Below the pieces are notes generated by a model. The model saw nothing but the letters and a program-made list of their open reading frames with translations, ran no database searches and was not told the origin of the DNA. Made by a program: the position numbers and the translations under genes. From Caryophanales bacterium UBA2253 (GTDB lineage Bacteria > Bacillota_I > Bacilli_A > ML615J-28 > CAG-698), in NCBI GenBank assembly GCA_002347755.1, contig DDXT01000073.1:1-34792 (forward strand): 34,792 bases of DNA, given 5' to 3'. Positions 1 through 7,654 of the stretch are shown here, in pieces. The first letter of the stretch is position 1. Every line of letters starts with the position of its first letter.

Positions 1-23
1 ACCCCCAACTAAGTTACATAATC
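1..23. repeat. 23-bp terminal inverted repeat, left copy
   Basis: The first 23 bases are the exact reverse complement of 34769-34791 at the other end of the window. Both copies lie 9 to 10 bases outside a hairpin terminator whose T-tract points into the window. This fits the end of a multi-copy element, such as an insertion sequence terminus or the 3' end of its transposase gene, at which an assembly broke. No transposase is visible on this side. I cannot name the element. Confidence 0.75.
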
Positions 24-32
24 CCTTTATTT

Positions 33-66
33 ACCACCTGAATTACAAATTCGGGTGGTTTTTTTT
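33..66 (+). terminator. Rho-independent terminator of a gene upstream of the window
   Basis: A 10-bp stem pairs 33-42 with 50-59 (one G-T pair) around a 7-nt loop and is followed by a run of eight T. It would end a plus-strand transcript entering from outside the window and insulates the lipoprotein gene at 132. Confidence 0.8.
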
Positions 67-97
67 CTGAAAACACTTTCTAAAAAGCTTGGCTTGT

Positions 98-131
98 GGT
101 ATAATCTAAAACAATCAAAAAAGGAGAAACA
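98..131 (+). promoter_or_regulatory. Extended -10 promoter and RBS of the lipoprotein amidase gene
   Basis: TATAAT at 100-105 is preceded by an extended -10 TG pair; no good -35 box is seen. AAGGAG at 121-126 lies 5 nt before the ATG at 132. Confidence 0.65.
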
Positions 132-2084
132 ATGAAACTTAATAAAATCTTTTCTGTTTTGTTTTTATTGGCACTCGGATTGTTTTTCATCGGTTGCAAT
201 GAACCCAAGGACGATCCGGATGACGAACCGATCATTCCCGACCTAACCGTCGCTACCCTTAGCGTGACTTTGAAGGTTGGGGAGACTCATCAGATCGCCG
301 CCAGCATCACCAACGGCGAACCTAAAACCACTTATACCACGCTTTTTGTTTCCGGAAACGAAGCGACGGCCACCGTCAGCGCCACCGGACTGGTTACCGC
401 GGTAGCCGTCGGTCAGACCACAATCACGATTTCAATCTCGGAACACCCGACCGTCATTCAAACCGTCATTTTGACGGTTGAAGCCGCCGATGAACCGGAT
501 CCCGATCCCGATCCTGACCCCGTCGAGCCTTTGACTTTGACCGGGCCCGATACCGTCTTTGTTGGCAGTTCCGTCACCTTGGTCGGCGACGATGCGGATA
601 ATACGGCTCACGTCGTTTATTGGGAATCGAACAATACGGCCATTTTACGAGTCGACCAAAACGGAGTCGTCCGAGGAATGTCCGCGGGAACGGCGAAAAT
701 AATCATTTCGTCTTTCATCACCGGAAAATCCATTGAAAAAGAAATCACCGCGGTCATTCCGGAAACTACCGGGATCGAGATCGCCCCCCTCACCATCACC
801 AACATTACTTTGTCAACCTCATTCAAAATAAACGCGACGATTTTGCCGGTCGGGGCGGCCGGAGAGATCATCTGGGAATCCAGTGATGTCAGCATCGCCC
901 TCATCGACGCAACCGGAACCGTTGACCCAACCGGTCCAGGAGAAGTAACCATGAAAGCAACCGTCAATAACACCTCCTTTTCCGCGGAAGTAACTTTCAC
1001 CGTTACTCCGACGCCGGTCGAGATCTTTGATCTTTTCAACGTTGAAGATCCGCTCATCAAAACCATCCGGGTTTTCGGATATGAAAATGAAGGCGCCTCC
1101 AGTTATGATTATGCGCTTCGCACCAGCGTCAATTTGTATCTTTCGGAACCGTTAGCCATCATTGAGGCTCCGATTCCAATTACTTCCACGGTCAACCGTC
1201 CGGGAATCATCAAGACCCAAACCGATTACATCACCGTCCATGACACAGCCGCGGCCGCGGCAGGCGGAAATGCTTCTTCGCACAGCACTTATGTCACCAA
1301 CGGCGGCGGGGGAACCTCCTGGCATTATACCTGCGGAACCGACGGGATCTACCACCATCTTCCGAATAATGAAGTCGCTTACCACGCCGGAGACGGAAGC
1401 CGTCTTTCAGACATGACCCAAGCTGCCAATGACAGTCTAATCCCGGCCACTACCGGTTCTCCAGTCGTATCGATCACCCCGGACGGCTATTATTCGCTGA
1501 ATGGCGTCAAGTCGGCAATTTTAGCTCCGACTGACAGCGGTCGGATCCTGACCGCGGCGGAAATCACTTCTTCGGGAGTCAACGTCGAAGTCGGCGAAAA
1601 CGGCAATTGGTGGATCGGAAACACTTATTTCAACTCCGGATACGGAGTCATCGCCAATGCGGGCGGAAACCGCAACAGCATCGGCATCGAATCTTGCATC
1701 AACGTGGGCAGCGATGTTTTCCTATGCTGGGCTAAACTAGCCAAATTAGTCGCTTTCTTAATGGAAGAACAAGGTTTGGACATCACCGCCGTCGTTCAGC
1801 ATAACTTCTTCAGCGGCAAGGATTGCCCGATGACCATGAGACACGGAGAAATGTGGCAATACTTCCTTTCGATGGTCAAAGCCGAGTATTTGGTCCGGAC
1901 TTACCTGAAAGACTATAACATCCAGTTCATCTCCAGCGATCCGACTTTGGTCAGCAGTAACGGCCGGGTAATCAACCTGCCGAACGTGGCCACCCGGGTG
2001 GCTTACACCGTTCGCATCACCAACAACAGCGGTTATGATTCTCAGAAGATCTACTATGTTGATCTTCCTGCGAAAACCATCTAA
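132..2084 (+). CDS. Lipoprotein N-acetylmuramoyl-L-alanine amidase with Ig-like domains
   Basis: Predicted surface lipoprotein of 650 aa. Residues 1-22 form a lipoprotein signal ending in FFIGC, with Cys22 as the lipidation site. Three Big_2-type Ig-like repeats follow (about 38-115, 132-205 and 210-290); an acidic DPDPDP linker separates the first two. The C-terminal half is an Amidase_2 (T7-lysozyme/XlyA type) domain that would cleave the amide bond between MurNAc and the stem peptide. Likely zinc ligands are H370, H557 and C565, with K563 in the SGKDCP motif; the 8-residue H-to-C spacing matches the family. An insertion of roughly 90 residues, between the AYHAGDG and NSIGIES motifs, splits the domain. 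The last 50 residues look like another degenerate Ig-like strand set. The gene is alone, with its own promoter and a shared downstream terminator. Amidase family assignment is confident; the physiological substrate is inferred. Confidence 0.88.
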   Translation: MKLNKIFSVLFLLALGLFFIGCNEPKDDPDDEPIIPDLTVATLSVTLKVGETHQIAASITNGEPKTTYTTLFVSGNEATATVSATGLVTAVAVGQTTITISISEHPTVIQTVILTVEAADEPDPDPDPDPVEPLTLTGPDTVFVGSSVTLVGDDADNTAHVVYWESNNTAILRVDQNGVVRGMSAGTAKIIISSFITGKSIEKEITAVIPETTGIEIAPLTITNITLSTSFKINATILPVGAAGEIIWESSDVSIALIDATGTVDPTGPGEVTMKATVNNTSFSAEVTFTVTPTPVEIFDLFNVEDPLIKTIRVFGYENEGASSYDYALRTSVNLYLSEPLAIIEAPIPITSTVNRPGIIKTQTDYITVHDTAAAAAGGNASSHSTYVTNGGGGTSWHYTCGTDGIYHHLPNNEVAYHAGDGSRLSDMTQAANDSLIPATTGSPVVSITPDGYYSLNGVKSAILAPTDSGRILTAAEITSSGVNVEVGENGNWWIGNTYFNSGYGVIANAGGNRNSIGIESCINVGSDVFLCWAKLAKLVAFLMEEQGLDITAVVQHNFFSGKDCPMTMRHGEMWQYFLSMVKAEYLVRTYLKDYNIQFISSDPTLVSSNGRVINLPNVATRVAYTVRITNNSGYDSQKIYYVDLPAKTI

Positions 2085-2093
2085 AATAAAAAC

Positions 2094-2133
2094 AAAAGCA
2101 TGTTCGCTGAATTATTCAGCCAAACATGCTTTT
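2094..2133. terminator. Bidirectional terminator between amidase and recD2
   Basis: AAAAGCATGTT (2094-2104) pairs with AACATGCTTTT (2123-2133), and GCTGAA/TTCAGC extends the stem inside. T-tracts occur in both directions, as expected between the convergent genes ending at 2084 and 2134. Confidence 0.85.
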
Positions 2134-4425
2134 TTAATGCATGAAATCGTAGGGGGTGATCTCTTCCATCTCCGAAACGTTCAAATCTTCGATCGTCAGC
2201 TGGAGACTGAGATTGTTTTTGATTCTTTCCAATAGTTTGGTTTTCCGTTTGGCTTCAATGCCGGCGATCCCATGCACGAACGCTTCGATGCTGCCCATCA
2301 TGATCAAAAACCTTTTGGCTCTGGTCACGGCCGTATAAATGAGTTTCCGTTTGAGCATGATGTAGTAACGGTAAGAAAACGGAATGATGGCGCAGTCAAA
2401 TTCGCTGCCTTGGGCTTTGTGAATGGAAATCGCAAAAGCATGGGTCAGATCTTCCATTTCGTCCCGGGTGTAGTCGACGCTTCCGAAATCATACATGACC
2501 GTCAGGCCCGTGTATTCGTCATTTTCCGAATTCAGGTTCAAAACAAACCCGATGTCGCCGTTCATGACTTTTTTTTCGCTGCGATTGACCAGTTGGATGA
2601 CTTTGTCTCCCACCCGGAAAACCCGGTTCATGTGTTTAATTTCGCGGCCGTCGCCGGGGTTGAACCGTTCTTGCATGCGCGCGTTGATGGCATTGATCCC
2701 CACTTCGCTTTTGTAAATGGGAACCAGAACCTGGATGTCGCGGATCAGATCCAGTCCGCTTCCCAAAGCTTGCTCGACGGTCTTGAGGATGTTGGGGATG
2801 ATGTCCTGGTCTTGCATGTTCAAGAAATTCCGATCCGGCTGTTTTTCCAAAACGGTATCGGGGATGACCCCCGAATTGATCGAATAAGCCAGAGCGATGA
2901 TCGATGAGCCTTCGGCCTGCCGATGGATCTTGTTAAGAACGATGGTCGTGATCTCTTTGGTATCGATCAGATCCGCCAAAACATCGCCCGGTCCCACCGA
3001 TGGCAATTGGTCCACGTCGCCGACCAAAACGATCCGGACATTGTCTTCCAAACTTCCGAACAAACGGGCGGCCAAACCGACGTCGACCATGGACATTTCG
3101 TCAACGATCAGGATCCGGGCATCAACTTTGGCCAGCGGTCCGTATTTATAAATTCCGTGGCCTTCATAACCCAAGAATTTATGGATCGTGGAAGTGGGGT
3201 GCCCGGTCACTTCTTTGAGCCGTTTGGCGGCTCTTCCGGTCGGAGCGAGCAAGGCGATCTTTTCGCGGATGACCTCATTCGGAAACAGCCGAACCAGACA
3301 CTCGATGATTCCTTTGATGATGGTCGATTTTCCGGTTCCGGGTCCGCCGGTGATGATGCTGATGTTTTCCAAAAGCGCGTTCTTGATGGCTTCGGCTTGT
3401 TTGGTTTCATATTCGATGTTGTTGAAAAGGGCAACTTCGGTTAAGGTCTTCTCGATGTCGGCTTTCGAATATCCGGGCTGGTCCGCATTGTTCAAAAACA
3501 CCCGGATCCTTTGCGCCAACAGAACTTCGGAGTTATAAAGGCCCCGTTCGTAGATGTTCTTCTCGGAATCGATGACGATCTTGCGGTCAAAACGGAGTTG
3601 TTCCAGATTCCGGTGGAAATTATCGGTATCGAGGATCTCTTCTTCAATGTTTAGTTCCGAAGCGGCTTTGGCGTACAGATCGCCCATTTCGAGGTAAGTG
3701 TCGCCCCCGGAATAACTTGATTGTCTGATGATGAAAAGAAGGAGCGCCGAAATTCTTTGGTCGCTTCCCTTTCCGATCCCAATTTCCAAAGCGATTTTAT
3801 CCGCCCGCCGAAAACCGAAGCCTTCCACGAGATCGATCAGCTGATAAGGGTCGCTTTTGATGAGATCGAGCGTCCCTTCTCCCAGCGTTTTCATCAGTTT
3901 AAGGGCCATCCGCATCGTGATCCCCAGATCCAATAAGCCGATGATTTGTTTTTTACGGGCGGTATAGTCGCTGATGTTCTCGAAAACGGTCTGCTTTTGA
4001 CTGGCGCTCATGCCCGCCACCCGGTCCAAAACGGCTTGGTCAGAAGCGATCTGATCCAGGCAATTTTCGCCCAGGGTGTTAAAAATCCGGGTGGCGGTAA
4101 CTCTTCCGATGCCCGGGAAAAGCTCGCTGGAGAGATAGGTAATGACCCCTTCGAGCGTATTTTCGTTTCTTCGCGAAAAACGGGCGGCTTTGAACTGCGT
4201 TCCGTATTGGTTGGTCACAAACTCCCCATAAAAATCGTATTCTTCGTCGATCAGGGGCTGGCGGTCAAAAGTTCCGGTCACGATCAGAATGTTCGAAAAC
4301 AGTTTGGCTTTATACTTTGCGATCCTTTGGTCCTGATAATCAAGTTTGATTTTCACGACCCCGAAATGGGTATCATCGTTATAATAGGTGATCTTGGCGA
4401 TCACGCCGTACAATGCTTCTTCCAT
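2134..4425 (-). CDS. recD2: RecD2-type 5'-3' DNA helicase
   Basis: Superfamily 1B helicase of 763 aa, the usual size for Bacillota RecD2/YrrC, which works without RecBC in DNA repair and replication-fork maintenance. The N-terminal OB-like and helix-hairpin-helix region (about 1-210) includes FPGIGRVTATRI and VEGFGFRRADKI motifs. The Walker A motif TGGPGTGKST has its lysine at about residue 365. The Walker B DEMSMVD and the motif VGDVDQLPSVGPG follow. The C-terminal motif AFAISIHKAQGSEFD is typical of the UvrD_C_2 region. It starts at ATG with AAAGGGA upstream, 24 nt after mnmA, and is the last gene of uvrB-mnmA-recD2. Confidence 0.95.
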   Translation of the reverse strand: MEEALYGVIAKITYYNDDTHFGVVKIKLDYQDQRIAKYKAKLFSNILIVTGTFDRQPLIDEEYDFYGEFVTNQYGTQFKAARFSRRNENTLEGVITYLSSELFPGIGRVTATRIFNTLGENCLDQIASDQAVLDRVAGMSASQKQTVFENISDYTARKKQIIGLLDLGITMRMALKLMKTLGEGTLDLIKSDPYQLIDLVEGFGFRRADKIALEIGIGKGSDQRISALLLFIIRQSSYSGGDTYLEMGDLYAKAASELNIEEEILDTDNFHRNLEQLRFDRKIVIDSEKNIYERGLYNSEVLLAQRIRVFLNNADQPGYSKADIEKTLTEVALFNNIEYETKQAEAIKNALLENISIITGGPGTGKSTIIKGIIECLVRLFPNEVIREKIALLAPTGRAAKRLKEVTGHPTSTIHKFLGYEGHGIYKYGPLAKVDARILIVDEMSMVDVGLAARLFGSLEDNVRIVLVGDVDQLPSVGPGDVLADLIDTKEITTIVLNKIHRQAEGSSIIALAYSINSGVIPDTVLEKQPDRNFLNMQDQDIIPNILKTVEQALGSGLDLIRDIQVLVPIYKSEVGINAINARMQERFNPGDGREIKHMNRVFRVGDKVIQLVNRSEKKVMNGDIGFVLNLNSENDEYTGLTVMYDFGSVDYTRDEMEDLTHAFAISIHKAQGSEFDCAIIPFSYRYYIMLKRKLIYTAVTRAKRFLIMMGSIEAFVHGIAGIEAKRKTKLLERIKNNLSLQLTIEDLNVSEMEEITPYDFMH

Positions 4426-4449
4426 GCTAAGTCCCTTTCAATAAATTGT

Positions 4450-5565
4450 TCAGTAAGGACGAATTGCCTCGCCCATGTAAACGGTGTCGATCGTTCCTCC
4501 GCCCAATACTTCTTCTTGATCATAAAAAACGGCAGCTTGGCCCGGAGTGACGGTCTTCCCTTTTTTCGGATACCGGACTTCGAGGGTATCGTCATCCAGC
4601 CAGTGTAAACTAACGTCGTGATCCATCCCGCGATAACGGAATTTGGCGGTGCAGTCCCGATCTTTCTTTTCGGTTTCCAGCCAGTTGATTTTATTGACGA
4701 TGCAGCGATCGGAATACAGCAGCTCCTGCTTGTCACCGCGCCCCGCCAACAAAACATTTCTGGGGACGTCTTTTCCGAGCACGAACCACGGTTCGCCGGC
4801 CCCGCCCATTTTCAGGCCTTTGCGCTGGCCGATGGTATAGTACATCGTCCCTTCATGGGTCCCGACGATTTCGCCGTCCAAAGTTTCGATGTTGCCGGGC
4901 TGTGCCGGCAGATAATTCTTTAAGAATTCCCGGAAATTGCGTTCGCCGATGAAGCAGACCCCGGTGGAGTCTTTTTTGGCAGCGACTTGCAGGCCATGCT
5001 TTCGGGCGACTTCGCGAACGTCTTTTTTATACATGTCGCCGATCGGAAACAGCGTTTTTCCGATTTGTTCCTTGGTCAGCTGGCACAGGAAATAACTCTG
5101 ATCCTTGGAAGGATCGATCCCTCGCAGCAGTTTGACCTCGGGAGCATGAAGGCTTCTCGCATAATGGCCCATGGCGATGTAATCGGCCCCCAATTCCAGG
5201 GCTTTGATCAAAAAGGCTTTGAATTTGATTTCTTTGTTACAAAGAATGTCCGGATTGGGGGTGCGGTTGGCCCGGTATTCATCCAGAAAATAGGAAAAAA
5301 CATGGTCCCAGTACTCGGCCACGAAATCAATCCGCAGAAACGGAATGTTCAGGGCTTGCGCCACATTTTGGGCATCGATGAAATCTTTTTCCTGAGGACA
5401 AACGTCGTCATTGACATGGGGATTCCCCAAAACATCATTGTTGATGGAGGAATCCCAGTTGCGCATGAAAACGCCGGTCACGTCATAGCCCTGTTCCAAA
5501 AGCCGGATGGCCGCGACGGCACTGTCCACTCCTCCGGATAATCCGAGGATTACTTTCTTTTTCAT
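4450..5565 (-). CDS. mnmA: tRNA-specific 2-thiouridylase MnmA
   Basis: Cytoplasmic enzyme of 371 aa that thiolates U34 of tRNA-Lys, -Glu and -Gln using ATP and a sulfur donor. The PP-loop SGGVDS is at residues 10-15. The catalytic cysteine is C109 (NPDILCN) and the persulfide cysteine is C204 (STGVCFIGER). The motif YTIGQRKGL belongs to the central domain, and the C-terminal beta-barrel contains GQAAVFYD. Length and motif order are canonical. The ATG lies 4 nt after the uvrB stop, and its GAGGT ribosome site is inside the uvrB 3' end, so the two are cotranscribed. Confidence 0.96.
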   Translation of the reverse strand: MKKKVILGLSGGVDSAVAAIRLLEQGYDVTGVFMRNWDSSINNDVLGNPHVNDDVCPQEKDFIDAQNVAQALNIPFLRIDFVAEYWDHVFSYFLDEYRANRTPNPDILCNKEIKFKAFLIKALELGADYIAMGHYARSLHAPEVKLLRGIDPSKDQSYFLCQLTKEQIGKTLFPIGDMYKKDVREVARKHGLQVAAKKDSTGVCFIGERNFREFLKNYLPAQPGNIETLDGEIVGTHEGTMYYTIGQRKGLKMGGAGEPWFVLGKDVPRNVLLAGRGDKQELLYSDRCIVNKINWLETEKKDRDCTAKFRYRGMDHDVSLHWLDDDTLEVRYPKKGKTVTPGQAAVFYDQEEVLGGGTIDTVYMGEAIRPY

Positions 5566-5569
5566 ATGT

Positions 5570-7549
5570 TTACCTCAAGTCGGCTTTCAGTTCGAAGACG
5601 ATGTCTCGCAGAGCCATGGCCTGTTCGAAATCCAACTTCTTGGCCGCTTCTTTCATCTGCATCTCCAATTTGGCGATCAGACTCTTTTTTTCCATTTTGC
5701 TCATCTTCCCGAGATCGGTCATGTCAACGACGCTGGTATCGGGAGTGACTTCGCGGGTGATGACGATGCTGTCGGTGATGTGCTTAAAAATGGTGGTCGG
5801 GGTGAGTCCATGTTCCAGATTGAATTTATTTTGAATGGCCCGGCGCCGGTAGGTTTCCGTGATCGCCCGGTTCATGGAATCGGTCACATAATTCGCATAC
5901 ATGATGACCTTCCCGTTGACGTTTCGCGCTGCTCGGCCGATGGTCTGAACCAGCGACGTTTCGCTCCGCAGGAAGCCTTCTTTGTCTGCATCCAGAATGG
6001 CGATCAGCGAGACCTCGGGGATGTCAAGGCCTTCCCGAAGCAAGTTGATGCCGACCAAAATGTCATATTTGCCTTGGCGCAATGCCCGGATGATCTCGAT
6101 TCTTTCCAAGGATTTGATTTCCGAATGCAAATAAGCCACTTTGAAGTCCAGTTCTTTCAAATACTTGGCCAGATCCTCGCTCATTTTGATGGTCAGCGTC
6201 AGAACCAGCACCCGTTCATTGGCTTTGATCCTTTGATTGATCTCTTTGATGAGATTGTCGATTTGGCCTTCGGTCGGACGGACTTCGATCAGCGGGTCGA
6301 GAAGCCCGGTCGGACGGATGATCTGTTCGACGACGGCGTAACTGCGGTTCTTTTCGAATTCATTCGGAGTGGCGCTGCAATAAATGACCCGGTTGGTTTT
6401 TTGGTAAAATTCCGAGAAAGTCAGCGGCCGGTTATCCAAAGCCGAAGGCAAACGGAATCCGTAATCGACCAAACTCATTTTTCGGGACCGGTCGCCGTTG
6501 TACATTCCCCGAACTTGGGGAAGAGAGACATGGGATTCGTCCACGACCAAAAGATAGTCTTTCCCGAAAAAGTCCATCAGGGTATAAGGCGTTTCGCCTT
6601 CCCCCCGGAGGCTCATGTGCCGGGAATAGTTTTCGATCCCGCTGCAAGTTCCCACTTCTTCCAACATTTCGATGTCATATTCGGTCCGCTGCTTGATCCG
6701 TTCGGCTTCCAACAGCTTGTTTTGGCTTTGGAAAAAGGCGATCCTTTCCGCGAGTTCGGCTTTGATCCGGCGGATCGCTTCCTTAAGTTTCTCATCGCTG
6801 ATGGCAAACAGGGTGGCCGGGAAAATGTTGATGACGGTTTTTTCAAAGAGCGTCCGGCCGGTAACGATGTCGATCCCTTTGATCTTCTCGATCTCATTGT
6901 CAAAAAACTCCAGACGGATGGCCTGGTCTTTTTCAAAGGTCGGGATGATGTCGATCGCTTCCCCTTTGACGCGGAAAGATCCGCGTTTGAGATCGTAATC
7001 GTTGCGATCGTATTCCATGCCGATCAGTTTCTCCATGAGTTCTTCCCGACGGATGGTTTGCCCCTGCCGGATGGTCAGAATCTTCCCTTTGTAATCTTCG
7101 GGATCGCCGATCCCGTAGATGCAAGAAACGCTGGCCACGACGATGACGTCTTCGCATTCCATGAGCGAACTGACCGTGCTGTGACGCAATTGGTCAATGT
7201 CATCGTTGATGTCCGAATCTTTTTCGATGTATAGGTCCCGTTTGGCCACGTAAGCTTCCGGCTGATAGTAATCGTAATACGAAATGAAATATTCCACCCG
7301 GTTTTCCGGAAAGAAAGCTTTCAGCTCGCTGTATAGCTGAGCGGCCAAAGTTTTGTTGTGCGCCAAAACCAGGGTCTTCATTCCGGTCTGGGCAATGACG
7401 TTCGCGATCGTGAAAGTCTTCCCGGTTCCGGTGGCTCCGAGCAAGGTCTGTTCTTTGGCTCCCGCCGAAAGATTGCTCACCAGGGTTTTGATGGCTTCGG
7501 GTTGGTCGCCCGTCGGCACGTAGTCGCTGTGTAATTTGAATACGCTCAT
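5570..7549 (-). CDS. uvrB: Excinuclease ABC subunit UvrB
   Basis: Damage-verifying helicase of nucleotide excision repair; with this start it has 659 aa, the normal length. I chose the ATG at 7549 (MSVFKLHSDY) over an in-frame upstream start at 7594 because a GGAG site precedes it and the promoter at 7572-7600 would otherwise be inside the gene. Walker A GATGTGKT has its lysine at K44. The aromatic beta-hairpin YYDYYQPEAY, the DESH box, the helicase motif QTIGRAARN and the C-terminal UVR motif (about 620-655, partner of UvrC) are all present. First gene of uvrB-mnmA-recD2. Confidence 0.96.
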   Translation of the reverse strand: MSVFKLHSDYVPTGDQPEAIKTLVSNLSAGAKEQTLLGATGTGKTFTIANVIAQTGMKTLVLAHNKTLAAQLYSELKAFFPENRVEYFISYYDYYQPEAYVAKRDLYIEKDSDINDDIDQLRHSTVSSLMECEDVIVVASVSCIYGIGDPEDYKGKILTIRQGQTIRREELMEKLIGMEYDRNDYDLKRGSFRVKGEAIDIIPTFEKDQAIRLEFFDNEIEKIKGIDIVTGRTLFEKTVINIFPATLFAISDEKLKEAIRRIKAELAERIAFFQSQNKLLEAERIKQRTEYDIEMLEEVGTCSGIENYSRHMSLRGEGETPYTLMDFFGKDYLLVVDESHVSLPQVRGMYNGDRSRKMSLVDYGFRLPSALDNRPLTFSEFYQKTNRVIYCSATPNEFEKNRSYAVVEQIIRPTGLLDPLIEVRPTEGQIDNLIKEINQRIKANERVLVLTLTIKMSEDLAKYLKELDFKVAYLHSEIKSLERIEIIRALRQGKYDILVGINLLREGLDIPEVSLIAILDADKEGFLRSETSLVQTIGRAARNVNGKVIMYANYVTDSMNRAITETYRRRAIQNKFNLEHGLTPTTIFKHITDSIVITREVTPDTSVVDMTDLGKMSKMEKKSLIAKLEMQMKEAAKKLDFEQAMALRDIVFELKADLR

Positions 7550-7571
7550 ATTATTTCTCCGTGATATGATT

Positions 7572-7600
7572 ATTATAACTGATTTGGCCTTCATTTACAA
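7572..7600 (-). promoter_or_regulatory. Sigma-A-like promoter of uvrB-mnmA-recD2
   Basis: On the minus strand TTGTAA (7600-7595) is 17 nt from TATAAT (7577-7572). The ATG of uvrB lies about 20 nt further on. Confidence 0.7.
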
Positions 7601-7614
7601 TATGAAAGGCCCCC

Positions 7615-7648
7615 AATAAAAAATATCTCCGGTTTCCCGAGAGATATT
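7615..7648 (-). terminator. Terminator of the yycJ-lipoprotein transcript
   Basis: AATATCTC (7622-7629) pairs with GAGATATT (7641-7648). On the minus strand the hairpin is followed by TTTTTATT. It sits just after the stop at 7655. Confidence 0.85.
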
Positions 7649-7654
7649 CATTCT

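Noticed and set aside
496..525. CRISPR-like or tandem repeat from the GATCCC units
   Set aside because: These are codons of the DPDPDP linker in the amidase lipoprotein; there are no spacers.
5507..7234. Open frame of 575 codons on the plus strand opposite uvrB
   Set aside because: It lies wholly antisense to a canonical uvrB, has no ribosome site or family signature, and reflects the codon bias of the real gene.
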